Notes: a model not told the origin generated them from the sequence alone. Positions 8,686-17,465 are shown, counted from the stretch's first letter. The stretch is DNA of 64,000 nt from Methanocalculus alkaliphilus (GCF_024170505.1 NZ_JALJYG010000003.1:124001-188000), one strand, 5' to 3'. Made by a program: numbers and translations.

Positions 8686-11600
8686 ATGGGATTATTCGAC
8701 ATTTTTCGCCCTAATATTGAAAAACTCAAAGAACGCGGAGATGTTGACGGGCTGATCAGGGCATGTGAATCGCAGGATACGCAGATACGGGAAGATGCCG
8801 TCTCTGCCCTGAGGACCCTGATGCCCGGAGCGCTGCCTGACGTCATAGCTGCGGCTGTGGATCGGGATGAGAAGAAGCGTGCCTGTGCTGCCCTTGTCCT
8901 CAATCGGATCGGAGCCCCCGCCATTCCACACCTGATGAAGATCCTGGTAAAGCAGGACGGGCGGGAGAGAGAATATGCCGCCGCAGCACTCGCCTCGATC
9001 GGGACGCCTGCTGCTGCACCTCTTATTACCTGCCTCAGGCATATTGAGGAGGAGAAGAGCGATCTCATCATCGCGACCCTCGCCCATATCGGATCAGAGG
9101 GTGTACCATTCCTCAGGGAGGGTCTCTTCAGCCCGTCATGCCGATCCCGGCGGGGTGCTGCACAGGCACTTGATGCGATACGATCCCCTCCGGAGAATGA
9201 GCAGGAAGCGGCTGCACGGCTTATCGCACTTGGGCGCTGGAAGGATCTCCAGCGATTCCGTCGGTCAGCAGTACCAATCCTGATCAGGCTCCTTGAGGAT
9301 GAATACTATGTATCAAGAGTCAATGCCGCACGGACACTGGGTACTCTTGGTGACAGCGAGGCTATCTCCCCGCTCCTTGAAACACTCCGGGATAAGGATG
9401 GCAATGTCAGGACAGCGGCTGCCGAGGCGCTCGGTGCAATCGGGGACGTGCGTGCAACTCCACACCTCCTCACCGCATTGGAGGATGAGTACTATAACGT
9501 CAGGATGGAGGCAGCATCAAGCCTCGACCGGCTCGGATGGCATCCTGCCAACGATACCGAACGTGCGAGATACTTTATCGCAACCGAGCAGTGGGAGAAG
9601 GTCGTTGCCCTCGGAAGACCTGCAATCCCCCCGTTAATCGATACGCTCAGGGATGATTATTACAGCGTCAGAAAAGGTATCTCAGAATCGCTCAGGAGTC
9701 TCGCCAGGTATTCAGTCGGACCCCTTGAGGAGGCACTCGGCAACCCGGATATCAGGATACGAAATGGTGCAGGAGATATCCTCACCTCGCTTGGAAAGAG
9801 CGACCGGGTCTTCCGTCCGCTCAGGCCCGGAAACCCTGATGAAAGAGCGGATGCAAAACAGGAAAAAAGCCAGGGAGCCGGGTCAATCGATCTCTCAAAG
9901 AAGAGAAGAGATAATGAAAAGGTTCAGCTGAAGAGGCTGAATGACGAGAAGGGAGAGAGAGGCGAGGCAGCGAGCGAGGAGAAGGAAGAGAAGAAGCCTG
10001 ATGAGAATGCCGATCATGACGATGCGGGGAGGACGGCACTCTTCCCGGAGAAGAAGTTTGAAAAAATTCAGAGAGTGATCCAAAGGGTCGATCCGGCAGT
10101 CCATGAGAAGCTCGCGGGCATCCGGTCAGCCACCCCAAAAGAGATCGATGAGCAGGCAGAGCCGCTTATCACTGCCCTGCTCCGTGCACTCAGCGATGGA
10201 GATGAGGAGAGCCGTCTCATCGCCCTTGATGCCCTCCTCACCATCGGTCCAAAAGCCCTCCCGGTTCTGATCGAGGCACTCAGAGACAGCTCCCCACCTG
10301 TCCGTGCTGCAGCGGCAGAGATGATCGGTGAGATTGGAGAAGCATCTGCCGCCGGGTATCTGCTCCCTCTCCTTACAGATGGTGACGGAACAGTGCGTGC
10401 CATGGCGGCACGGTCACTTGGAAAGCTACGAAGTACCGATGCACTACCCTCCCTGATCACCTGCCTCCTTGATCTGAAGGCCGACGTCAGGAGGGAGGCC
10501 GTTACCGCTCTTGGACGGATAGGAAGCCCTGCAGTTGATGATCTGATCGCCACCCTCACCGGACCCTCAGACGAGATCCGGCGGGGAGCGGCAGAAGCAC
10601 TCGGAGAGATACGGGATCCAAGGGCGGTTCCACATCTGGTCCGGCTCCTTGGGAGTGATAATGCAGGGATCAGAGCCGCAGCAATCGATGCACTCAGGCG
10701 GTTCGATGTCGCCGCCATCCGCCCTCTTGAGGAGATCCTTGCCACCGGCAGCCGTGAAGAGAAGCTCGCGGCTCTTGCCATCCTTGCGGACCTCGGGGAG
10801 AATGCGAGATATCTCATCGAGCGGGCCGCTCAGGACCCGGATCACGTCATCGCTGAAAAGGCCGGGATACTGCTTGGAGGAGAAGAGAGTGATACTGCTG
10901 ATGAGTTATCCCAAACCCAGACACCCACACAGCCGGATACCAGGATATCAGAGGATATCACACCTCTTATACGGGATCTCCTCAGTGGGAATAAGGAGGC
11001 ACAGATCCGATCCGCACAGGAGCTCGTCCTGAAGGGATCAGCCGCCGTCCCACCGCTGATCGAGATCCTCCTGAAAGGAAACCGTGAGCAGCGTGCAACA
11101 GCCGCCGAGATCCTCGCAGAGATCAGAGGCCCGGCAGTCGAGGAACTGCTTTCTTTATTACAAAATGGCACCAGGGATACCAGAATCACCGTCGCACTCC
11201 TTCTTGGAAAGATCGGAGATCCCCAGACAATAGATCCCCTCATCCGGATGCTCACCGATCAGGACTACCGTATCCGGAAGGCCGCGGCTGAGTCGCTTGG
11301 GATCTCAATGGATCCAAAGGCAGTCCCGGCACTTGCCGGGCTTCTCACAGATGATGATCCCGATGTCGTGGTTGCGGCTATCCGGGCGATAGGGTATATC
11401 GGCGATCCGGATGCGGTGGAGCCACTCATTCAGAAACTCGGTGATGAAGATTTCAGTGTCCGTTCCGCATCAGCAGAGGCTCTCGCAGGAATGGAGGATG
11501 CAGCAATCGGACCGCTCGTCTCCGCACTCTCAAATCCCGTGAAGGATCTCCGGTCAGGGGCTGCCGATGCATTGAAGGAGATCGGGTGGAATCCGGGGGA

Positions 11601-11958
11601 TGGAGAGGTGCGGGCACGATTCCTCTTTGCCCAGGGGCGATGGAACGAGCTGGCGGCAGAGGGATCGGTTGCGGTGCCGGTTCTCATCAACGCACTTGCT
11701 GATCCGGATGAGGATATCAGAATGGGTGCGGCCCGGGCACTCGGCAGAACCGGAGATCCCGCTGCGATCACCCCGCTCATCAGGGGCCTTTCCGATGAAT
11801 ATACCCTGATCAGAAAGGTCTGTGCAGATGCACTCTTTGAGATGGGGGAGGAGGCGCTTCCCCCCCTGAAGGATGAGGCCGCAGCAGCAGATCCGATGAG
11901 CAGGAAGATGATCCAGGGGGTCTGCGATCGGATCCTGCGCAAAGGAAACCATCTGTGA
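8686..11958 (+). CDS. large HEAT-repeat (PBS-lyase-like) protein
   Basis: A 1090-residue protein made almost entirely of HEAT-like helical repeats of about 31 residues (for example AVPHLVRLLGSDNAGIRAAA). Array one covers roughly residues 1-375; a highly charged Lys/Glu/Asp linker covers about 375-460; array two runs to the C-terminus. Three places carry an insertion with W in ARLIALGRWKDL, ARYFIATEQWEKV and ARFLFAQGRWNEL, two of them preceded by GW(H/N)P. There is no signal peptide or membrane segment and no catalytic motif. Such proteins are usually scaffolds; PBS-lyase-type repeats also occur in cofactor-handling proteins. The partner is unknown. It overlaps the MntP-like gene by GTGA. Confidence 0.85.
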   Translation: MGLFDIFRPNIEKLKERGDVDGLIRACESQDTQIREDAVSALRTLMPGALPDVIAAAVDRDEKKRACAALVLNRIGAPAIPHLMKILVKQDGREREYAAAALASIGTPAAAPLITCLRHIEEEKSDLIIATLAHIGSEGVPFLREGLFSPSCRSRRGAAQALDAIRSPPENEQEAAARLIALGRWKDLQRFRRSAVPILIRLLEDEYYVSRVNAARTLGTLGDSEAISPLLETLRDKDGNVRTAAAEALGAIGDVRATPHLLTALEDEYYNVRMEAASSLDRLGWHPANDTERARYFIATEQWEKVVALGRPAIPPLIDTLRDDYYSVRKGISESLRSLARYSVGPLEEALGNPDIRIRNGAGDILTSLGKSDRVFRPLRPGNPDERADAKQEKSQGAGSIDLSKKRRDNEKVQLKRLNDEKGERGEAASEEKEEKKPDENADHDDAGRTALFPEKKFEKIQRVIQRVDPAVHEKLAGIRSATPKEIDEQAEPLITALLRALSDGDEESRLIALDALLTIGPKALPVLIEALRDSSPPVRAAAAEMIGEIGEASAAGYLLPLLTDGDGTVRAMAARSLGKLRSTDALPSLITCLLDLKADVRREAVTALGRIGSPAVDDLIATLTGPSDEIRRGAAEALGEIRDPRAVPHLVRLLGSDNAGIRAAAIDALRRFDVAAIRPLEEILATGSREEKLAALAILADLGENARYLIERAAQDPDHVIAEKAGILLGGEESDTADELSQTQTPTQPDTRISEDITPLIRDLLSGNKEAQIRSAQELVLKGSAAVPPLIEILLKGNREQRATAAEILAEIRGPAVEELLSLLQNGTRDTRITVALLLGKIGDPQTIDPLIRMLTDQDYRIRKAAAESLGISMDPKAVPALAGLLTDDDPDVVVAAIRAIGYIGDPDAVEPLIQKLGDEDFSVRSASAEALAGMEDAAIGPLVSALSNPVKDLRSGAADALKEIGWNPGDGEVRARFLFAQGRWNELAAEGSVAVPVLINALADPDEDIRMGAARALGRTGDPAAITPLIRGLSDEYTLIRKVCADALFEMGEEALPPLKDEAAAADPMSRKMIQGVCDRILRKGNHL

Positions 11959-12512
11959 ACGGAATCACCCTCTTCCTCATCGCCATCGCCCTTGCGATGG
12001 ACTCCTGTGCCGTCTCGATAGCAGCCGGTTCCACACTGAAAGAGCATTTCTGGTATTATGGGATCAGGGCGGCCTTCTTCTTTGGACTGTTCCAGGGAGG
12101 GATGCCGATTATCGGGTACCTTATCGGAGAGGCGGGATCTGAGATCATCGCCCCCTTTGATCACTGGGTTGCAGCTCTTCTTCTGGGTGGTATCGGGGGG
12201 AAGATGATCTATGAGGGGGTATATGGAAATGAAGAGGAGAAGAAGGGGGTAGCCTCCCTCTCCATGCTCCTCGTCCTTGCCGTTGCAACGAGCATAGATG
12301 CCCTTGCTGTCGGTGTCACCTTCTCTCTGCTTGAGATCCCCATCCTCGTTGCCGCCCTCGTCATCGGTATCGTCACCTTCGGGGCCTGCATCGCCGGTAT
12401 CATGGCCGGCAGGCATGTCGGGAGGTTCCTTGGCAGACGTGTTGAGCTCCTCGGCGGTATCATCCTCATTGGTATCGGTGCGAGAATTCTCATCGAAGGG
12501 ATCTTCTTCTGA
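11955..12512 (+). CDS. mntP: MntP-like manganese/cation efflux membrane protein
   Basis: A 185-residue, roughly six-helix membrane protein of the MntP (YebN) family, which exports Mn2+ in bacteria. Family signatures are two similar halves with an acidic residue in a helix: IALAMDSCAVSIAAG near residue 10 and VATSIDALAVGVTFSL near 115. The start is GTG 11955, overlapping the stop of the HEAT-repeat gene, so the two are translationally coupled. Substrate in archaea is inferred by homology only. Confidence 0.88.
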   Translation: MNGITLFLIAIALAMDSCAVSIAAGSTLKEHFWYYGIRAAFFFGLFQGGMPIIGYLIGEAGSEIIAPFDHWVAALLLGGIGGKMIYEGVYGNEEEKKGVASLSMLLVLAVATSIDALAVGVTFSLLEIPILVAALVIGIVTFGACIAGIMAGRHVGRFLGRRVELLGGIILIGIGARILIEGIFF

Positions 12513-12595
12513 TTCCTCTGATTACGGCACATCCGAATGATTCAGATACCAATACAAGGGAAACCTTTTTCCTTGAATGGAGAGGAGATATCAGT

Positions 12596-13090
12596 ATGGC
12601 GTTTAATAAGCAGTCTGCACGCGATGCGGCGCTCCTCATCGGATGTATCCTCATTCCCCTCTCGGCGGGGTTCATCGGCAGTATCGCAACAGCAGCCAAT
12701 GTCAGTGGCTGGTATCAGACCATCAACAAACCATGGTTCACCCCACCCGACTGGCTCTTTGGCCCGGCATGGACAACACTCTATATCCTGATGGGGATAT
12801 CGCTCTTTCTCATTCTCAGATTCGGGTGGGAGAGGCGTGATGTCAGGGTTGCTACGGGTATATTTGCGGCCCAGATCTTTTTAAACGGACTCTGGTCCTT
12901 CCTCTTCTTCGGGGTTCCGTCCCCGCTCCTTGGACTGATCGGTATCATCCCTCTCTGGGCCATGATCCTCTGGATGATCATCGCTTTCAACAGAATATCG
13001 CGGACGGCGGCCCTCCTCAACATCCCGTATCTTGGATGGGTCACCTTTGCAACGATATTAAATGCATCAATCTATGTTCTCAACCTCTGA
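12596..13090 (+). CDS. tspO: TspO/MBR family membrane protein
   Basis: A 164-residue five-helix protein of the TspO / mitochondrial benzodiazepine receptor family, which binds tetrapyrroles and lipids. Diagnostic sequence is WYQTINKPWFTPPDWLFGPAW (residues about 40-60), then an internal NGLWSFLFFG and aromatic-rich helices. Probable roles are porphyrin or cobamide-related tetrapyrrole handling or a stress response; the sequence cannot decide. It is separated from mntP by 83 bases. A short CAAGG/CCTTG repeat lies in that gap, and a seven-T run follows the gene. Confidence 0.92.
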   Translation: MAFNKQSARDAALLIGCILIPLSAGFIGSIATAANVSGWYQTINKPWFTPPDWLFGPAWTTLYILMGISLFLILRFGWERRDVRVATGIFAAQIFLNGLWSFLFFGVPSPLLGLIGIIPLWAMILWMIIAFNRISRTAALLNIPYLGWVTFATILNASIYVLNL

Positions 13091-13097
13091 TCTTCAC

Positions 13098-13104
13098 TTT
13101 TTTT
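13098..13104 (+). terminator. T-run terminator after tspO
   Basis: Seven consecutive Ts start 8 bases after the tspO stop. Archaeal termination commonly occurs at such U-tracts without a hairpin. Confidence 0.45.
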
Positions 13105-13145
13105 GAGAGAAAGGTATATCCGGGCTGAATGGAAAGGAGCCGATG

Positions 13146-14381
13146 ATGAGGATACAACGGGTTGCATGCCGAAACTTCAAGAGCTTCTCTGAGCTTGTCG
13201 TTGATCTTGATAATTATAATATCCTGATCGGAACAAATGCCGCGGGAAAGACGAATTTCATCAGGATACTCCGTTTCTTCCGCGATATTGCACGACATGG
13301 CATTGGAAACGCAATATCACTCCAGGGGGGAGCTGAGTTCATCAGAAATGCCAGCTTCCCGGAGGATACCCCGACCGAGCTTGGGGTTATTTTTGAAAAT
13401 AATCTCGGGGTCCTATCCGGGGTCCGTGATACAGAGGGAGGGATGCATACCCTCACCTTTCATCAGATAGAATACCGTTTTGGCCTGCTCATCAGGGATG
13501 GTTCGTATGAGATCGTCTCTGATACGCTCCGGCTCGGATGTTCCTGCACCTCTGAGGCAGATGCAGACACCCGGGGAGAAGGGGAACTCCTGATAACCCG
13601 GAGGGATGACGGTGTCGCCTACGATCTCAGGACACCGGAAGGGATTACCATCGATATCTCTGATATTATCCCTCCATACCTTCAGAACAACACACCACGG
13701 CCCGGAACGCTCCTCATCGAAAACCCTCTCCTTGTTCCGATGCCCGGTTTTCAGCGATTCTTCTCTGATATTGCCATCTATGACTTTGATCCCCGGTCGC
13801 CGAGAAAGGCGATACCACTCACCGGCAGGAGCGATCTCGAGGAGGATGGATCGAACCTCGCACTGGTCCTCCGGACGATCCTTGCTGATCCCACTAAAAA
13901 GAGGAGGCTTGCCAACCTGATGCATGATCTCCTCCCCTTCATCCATGATATCGATGTCAGGAGGTTCATGGACAGCTCGGTATACTTCACCATCACCGAG
14001 AGATATGGAAATGATCTGACCCTCCCCTCCTCGGTGATATCGGATGGGACGATCAATGTCATCAACCTCATCGCAGCCCTCTACTTTGAGGAGAAGCCCT
14101 TCATCGTCATCGAAGAACCTGAGAAGAATATCCATCCTTACCTCATCGCCAGGGTCGTCTCGATGGTGGCAGATGCCGCCGCAGGCAAGCAGATCCTCAT
14201 CACCACCCATAACCCGGGGATCGTCCGGTATGCGGATGTCGAGGATATCCTCCTTATATCCAGGGACAAGGATGGGTTCTCTCAGATTGTGCGGCCTGCC
14301 CTCCGCGAAGAGGTGAGGACCTTCCTCAAAAATGAGGTTGGCATCGAAGAGCTCTACATCCAGAACCTCCTTGGGCTATGA
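13146..14381 (+). CDS. AAA ATPase (AAA_21 / OLD-like, RecF-type head)
   Basis: About 411 residues. The N-terminus MRIQRVACRNFKSFSELVVD followed by LIGTNAAGKTNF (Walker A, about 28-38) is the SMC/RecF/OLD opening. The C-terminal lobe has FIVIEEPEKNIHP (Walker B with following Glu) and ILITTHNPGIVRY (switch His). There is no long coiled coil, and no TOPRIM domain in this polypeptide. The next gene, overlapping by ATGA, supplies a separate TOPRIM-like protein. This ATPase-plus-TOPRIM arrangement is that of OLD-family and PARIS-like anti-phage systems, so defence is the leading guess. Two adjacent ATGs exist; 13146 has the better spacing to AAAGGAG. Confidence 0.85.
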   Translation: MRIQRVACRNFKSFSELVVDLDNYNILIGTNAAGKTNFIRILRFFRDIARHGIGNAISLQGGAEFIRNASFPEDTPTELGVIFENNLGVLSGVRDTEGGMHTLTFHQIEYRFGLLIRDGSYEIVSDTLRLGCSCTSEADADTRGEGELLITRRDDGVAYDLRTPEGITIDISDIIPPYLQNNTPRPGTLLIENPLLVPMPGFQRFFSDIAIYDFDPRSPRKAIPLTGRSDLEEDGSNLALVLRTILADPTKKRRLANLMHDLLPFIHDIDVRRFMDSSVYFTITERYGNDLTLPSSVISDGTINVINLIAALYFEEKPFIVIEEPEKNIHPYLIARVVSMVADAAAGKQILITTHNPGIVRYADVEDILLISRDKDGFSQIVRPALREEVRTFLKNEVGIEELYIQNLLGL

Positions 14382-14896
14382 ACCGCCTGTATGTCTTCTG
14401 TGAGGGGCCCGATGACATCAGGTTCTTTGAAGGTGTTCTCAGGGAGCATCTCCAGGAAGGATATGATGACATCAGGATGATCGGCTATGCCGGTATGAAG
14501 CATATCCGGGTGGACGGATTTATACGGGGAATCGGGGCGATGGGGGATGACTACCTCATGGTCGCCGATATCGATCAGAAGCGGTCGGTCAAGGCGAAGA
14601 AGAGGATGCTGATGGACTGGTATCGCGAACTTGATGAGCAGAAGATCATCATCGTCATTAAGGAGATCGAGGGATGGTATCTTGCCGGGCTTGATAAAAA
14701 AGCCTCATCACTCCTTGGGATCAGGTACAGCCCGTCAACAGATCGGATCACCAAAGAGCGGTTTAACCAGATGATCCCGGAGAAGTATCATTCCCGGATC
14801 GATCTGATGATCGAGATCATCAGGCTCTATACGATAGCAGTTGCCGTCCGGAAGAATCGTTCGTTTAGGTTCTTTCATACGCATTTTCTTGAATAG
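14378..14896 (+). CDS. TOPRIM-like protein paired with the AAA ATPase
   Basis: The 172-residue protein opens with LYVFCEGPDDIRFFEGVL: the Glu of EGPDD matches the TOPRIM catalytic Glu. YLMVADIDQKRS supplies the DxD motif near residues 63-69. IKEIEGWYLAGL resembles the E-x-W-(F/Y)-L segment of DUF4276/DUF3226-like TOPRIM nucleases. Translation is coupled to the ATPase (ATGA). If active, it would be the nuclease or effector triggered by the ATPase. No database search was possible, so the exact family is uncertain; the metal-binding residues are visible. Confidence 0.7.
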   Translation: MNRLYVFCEGPDDIRFFEGVLREHLQEGYDDIRMIGYAGMKHIRVDGFIRGIGAMGDDYLMVADIDQKRSVKAKKRMLMDWYRELDEQKIIIVIKEIEGWYLAGLDKKASSLLGIRYSPSTDRITKERFNQMIPEKYHSRIDLMIEIIRLYTIAVAVRKNRSFRFFHTHFLE

Positions 14897-14922
14897 GAGA
14901 TGTACGATCACAACCATTATCC

Positions 14923-14929
14923 TTTTTTT
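14923..14929 (+). terminator. T-run after the TOPRIM gene
   Basis: Seven Ts lie 27 bases after the TOPRIM stop and about 30 bases before the rubredoxin start. It probably separates the candidate defence pair from the oxidative-stress operon. Confidence 0.4.
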
Positions 14930-14960
14930 CTGCATAAGGTGATACCAAAGGAGAATGATG

Positions 14961-15098
14961 ATGGATTCATGGAAATGTACAATCTGTGGACATGTATATG
15001 ACGCAGAGAAGGAAGGAACGCCATTTGAAGAGCTCCCCGAGACATGGGTCTGTCCGGTCTGTGCAGCACGCAAAGCCCTCTTTGTCAAGAAGGAGTGA
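14961..15098 (+). CDS. short rubredoxin
   Basis: A 45-residue one-iron redox protein: [15 protein letters not shown], then [10 protein letters not shown]. The Fe(Cys)4 ligands are C6, C9, C31 and C34. It is shorter than the usual 52-54 residues because the loop after VYD is cut down to a few residues before GTPFEELP. Three in-frame ATGs occur (14955, 14958, 14961); 14961 is best spaced from AAAGGAG. The stop lies within the Shine-Dalgarno of the flavodiiron gene 6 bases before it, so it is very likely an electron carrier for the neighbouring oxidase or superoxide reductase. Confidence 0.93.
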   Translation: MDSWKCTICGHVYDAEKEGTPFEELPETWVCPVCAARKALFVKKE

Positions 15099-15104
15099 CC
15101 CGCA

Positions 15105-16283
15105 TTGGTCGTCCGAAAGGTAACAGATGGAATCTCCTGGATTGGAGCAATCGACTGGGATCGCCGTCTTTTTGATGCCCTTGTTCCGACACCAAAGGGC
15201 ACCAGCTACAACGCCTATCTGGTACGTGGGGCTGAAAAGACCGCTCTCATCGATACCGTTGATGAAGAGATGGAGATGGAGATGGTCACCAACCTGATGA
15301 CTGAAAAGGTCAATACTCTCGACTACGTCATCATCAACCATGCCGAACAGGATCACTCCGGCTGCCTCCCGCTCATCCTTGATCTCTATCCGGGTTCGAT
15401 GGTGGTGACGAATGCAAAGTGCAGAGAGCTTCTCATCGAGTTCTTCGGGATCGAAGACTGCAGAATCATGGTTATTGAGGATCAGCAGACTCTCGATCTC
15501 GGCGGGAAGACACTTCGCTTCCACCTCACCCCCTGGGTTCACTGGCCGGATACGATGTTGACGCAGGTCATTGAGGATAAGGTCCTCTTCACCGGGGACT
15601 TCCTTGGATCACACCTGGCTACCTCAGATCTCTTCATCCATGATCCCGAACGGCTTTATGAATCGGCAAAGAGGTATTATGCCGAGATTATGATGCCCTT
15701 TGCCGGGAGTATCGGCGGGTACCTTGATCTCATCGAAGGACTTGGCATCTCGATCATCGCACCAAGCCATGGCCCCCTCTATGATGACCCGTCACTGATC
15801 CTCGGGTATTACCGGGAGTGGGCGACAGGTGCACCGAAGAATACCGCTGTCATCGCCTATGTCACGATGCATGGCAGCACCAAAAAGATGGTTGATATCC
15901 TCTCAAACGCCCTTGTTGCAGAAGAAGTCCATGTTGAGCGGTTCGATCTCACCCAGAGCGATACCGGTCTTCTCGCAATGGCTCTTGTTGAAGCCCAGAC
16001 GATCATCATTGCAACACCAACCGTCCTCTTCGGTGCCCATCCGCTGGCAGTACATGCGGCATACCTTACAGCCGCCATCAAGCCGAAGGCGAAGTATGCA
16101 ACCGTCATCGGCTCGTTTGGCTGGGGAGGAAAGACGGTGAAGCAGATCAGCGATATGATCGCCCCACTCAAATGCGAGATCCTCGACCCGGTCTATGTGA
16201 AGGGGCAGGCCGTCGAGAAGGATATCACCGCCCTGAAACAGCTCGCACGGACGATCAGGGAGAAGCATGCAGAGTCCTCATAG
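15105..16283 (+). CDS. fprA: flavodiiron protein, F420H2 oxidase (FprA type)
   Basis: A 392-residue protein: a metallo-beta-lactamase-like diiron domain (about 1-250) followed by a flavodoxin domain (about 255-392). The diiron ligands are visible: H79-x-E81-x-D83-H84, H146, D165 and H222. The FMN loop is in VTMHGSTKKM. In methanogens this enzyme reduces O2 to water with F420H2; in other lineages rubredoxin is the donor, and a rubredoxin gene is directly upstream. The start is TTG at 15105, supported by AAGGAGTGA six bases ahead. It is part of an oxygen-protection operon. Confidence 0.94.
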   Translation: MVVRKVTDGISWIGAIDWDRRLFDALVPTPKGTSYNAYLVRGAEKTALIDTVDEEMEMEMVTNLMTEKVNTLDYVIINHAEQDHSGCLPLILDLYPGSMVVTNAKCRELLIEFFGIEDCRIMVIEDQQTLDLGGKTLRFHLTPWVHWPDTMLTQVIEDKVLFTGDFLGSHLATSDLFIHDPERLYESAKRYYAEIMMPFAGSIGGYLDLIEGLGISIIAPSHGPLYDDPSLILGYYREWATGAPKNTAVIAYVTMHGSTKKMVDILSNALVAEEVHVERFDLTQSDTGLLAMALVEAQTIIIATPTVLFGAHPLAVHAAYLTAAIKPKAKYATVIGSFGWGGKTVKQISDMIAPLKCEILDPVYVKGQAVEKDITALKQLARTIREKHAESS

Positions 16284-16311
16284 AAGGGCTCTCTGATAGA
16301 ATGATGATACC

Positions 16312-16689
16312 ATGACAAATATCCATGAAATATACAAATGCGGCGTCTGTGGAAACATCACCGGCGTGATGCACAGTGGTAACGGAAAGCTCGTCTGCTG
16401 CGGCAAAGAGATGGAACTCCTCTCCGAGCAGACCGCAGACAAAACGAATGAGAAGCATGTGCCGATCATCGAGCGATCCGGAAAAGGATACCTGGTGACC
16501 GTCGGATCGACACCGCATCCGATGGAGGAGAATCACTATGTCGAGTGGATCGAGCTCCAGACAAAAGAGGGTATCCACAGGGCATATCTGACCCCGGGCA
16601 TGGCCCCGGCCGCCTACTTCGAGACGGATGAAGAGCCGGTCAAGGCACGGGAATACTGCAATATCCATCTCCTCTGGGCAGATCGGTAA
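16312..16689 (+). CDS. desulfoferrodoxin (superoxide reductase)
   Basis: The 125-residue two-domain (2Fe) desulfoferrodoxin. The N-terminal desulforedoxin centre has C10, C13, C29 and C30. The superoxide reductase centre has H49 (KHVPI), H69 and H75 (HPMEENHYVEW), and C116 and H119 (CNIHLLW). It reduces superoxide to hydrogen peroxide, with electrons likely from the rubredoxin in the same cluster. It sits 28 bases downstream of fprA, completing the set of rubredoxin, oxygen reductase and superoxide reductase. Confidence 0.95.
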   Translation: MTNIHEIYKCGVCGNITGVMHSGNGKLVCCGKEMELLSEQTADKTNEKHVPIIERSGKGYLVTVGSTPHPMEENHYVEWIELQTKEGIHRAYLTPGMAPAAYFETDEEPVKAREYCNIHLLWADR

Positions 16690-16693
16690 TCCC

Positions 16694-16720
16694 TTTTTTT
16701 CTTTCAGAATTACTTAATAG
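16694..16720 (+). promoter_or_regulatory. T-run after desulfoferrodoxin, then TATA box for the PH-domain gene
   Basis: Seven Ts (16694-16700) start 5 bases after the desulfoferrodoxin stop, a likely terminator. TTACTTAATAG (16710-16720) follows and is centred about 27 bases before the next ATG, consistent with a leaderless promoter. Confidence 0.45.
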
Positions 16721-16741
16721 CGCAGACAACCATCTGATTGT

Positions 16742-17335
16742 ATGCCACAGCAATCATCGTATCGTATCGGAGAGGTATTCTCTCCAATTGATAATCTTAA
16801 AAAGTATTACTATCTCATTTACACAATAGTCGCCATCCCGATCATCTTCTTCTGTATCGGAGCAATAGCCCTCTTTGAAGGAGTGGGTGGGATCGTCATA
16901 TCAATCCCGATCATCGGTACTCTCATATTCGTCCTTTACTGGATACCGCTCTTTTATGAGACCATCAGGTACGAGCTGACCCGGACGGAGATGACCTGGA
17001 GGCGGGGGGTATGGTTCCGCCAGACCGGGATCGTCCCCTATTCACGGATAACGAATATCGATATCATCCAGGGGCCGGTGATGCGGATCTTTGGGATCTC
17101 GTCGCTGAAGATCCAGACTGCCGGGTATTCGGCACAGCCACATGCCGAACTCCAGCTCACCGGGATTGCTGAGCCGGAGGAGCTTCGGGAGCTGATTATG
17201 GGCTTTGTCCGGTCAGGGCCGGGAATTGCAACCGAGTCGGGCGGAGATGGAACGGCAGGAGTGTCATCGGATCCTGTGGTCGATGAGCTCCGGCAGATCC
17301 GTGCGATACTCGGGCGGATCGAAGAGAAGCAGTAA
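16742..17335 (+). CDS. bacterial-type PH (YdbS/DUF304-like) membrane protein
   Basis: A 197-residue protein. Two adjacent transmembrane helices cover about 22-75 (YLIYTIVAIPIIFFCIG; ISIPIIGTLIFVLYW). A bPH2 domain follows, with YELTRTEMTWRRGVWFRQTG, VPYSRITNIDIIQGPVMRIFGISSLKIQTAG, the hallmark pattern of YdbS-type proteins. The C-terminal tail is short and helical. Function of the family is unknown; the domain faces the cytosol and may organise membrane proteins. It is probably monocistronic: a terminator precedes it and a hairpin follows. Confidence 0.88.
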   Translation: MPQQSSYRIGEVFSPIDNLKKYYYLIYTIVAIPIIFFCIGAIALFEGVGGIVISIPIIGTLIFVLYWIPLFYETIRYELTRTEMTWRRGVWFRQTGIVPYSRITNIDIIQGPVMRIFGISSLKIQTAGYSAQPHAELQLTGIAEPEELRELIMGFVRSGPGIATESGGDGTAGVSSDPVVDELRQIRAILGRIEEKQ

Positions 17336-17352
17336 CCTCAAACCTTCACCGA

Positions 17353-17370
17353 AGGGGGGGGATCTCCCCT
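17353..17370 (+). terminator. G/C hairpin after the PH-domain gene
   Basis: AGGGG, an 8-base loop, then CCCCT lies 18 bases after the stop, with a T-rich CCCTTTTCTA some 20 bases further on. A plausible transcript end. Confidence 0.35.
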
Positions 17371-17465
17371 CTGCCGGCTCATCCCTTTTCTATACAGTCC
17401 TTATCCTGACTGCTCCAGAAACCAGAGAGAATGATCTTTATCTTCCATGATAGCGGATCATCTGT

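Noticed and set aside
10068-10817. 249-residue Ser/Arg-rich frame antisense to the HEAT gene
   Set aside because: Shadow of the repetitive HEAT coding sequence.
9300-11900. Periodic sequence that could suggest a CRISPR or tandem repeat
   Set aside because: The periodicity is about 93 bases, degenerate, and in frame; it encodes HEAT repeats.
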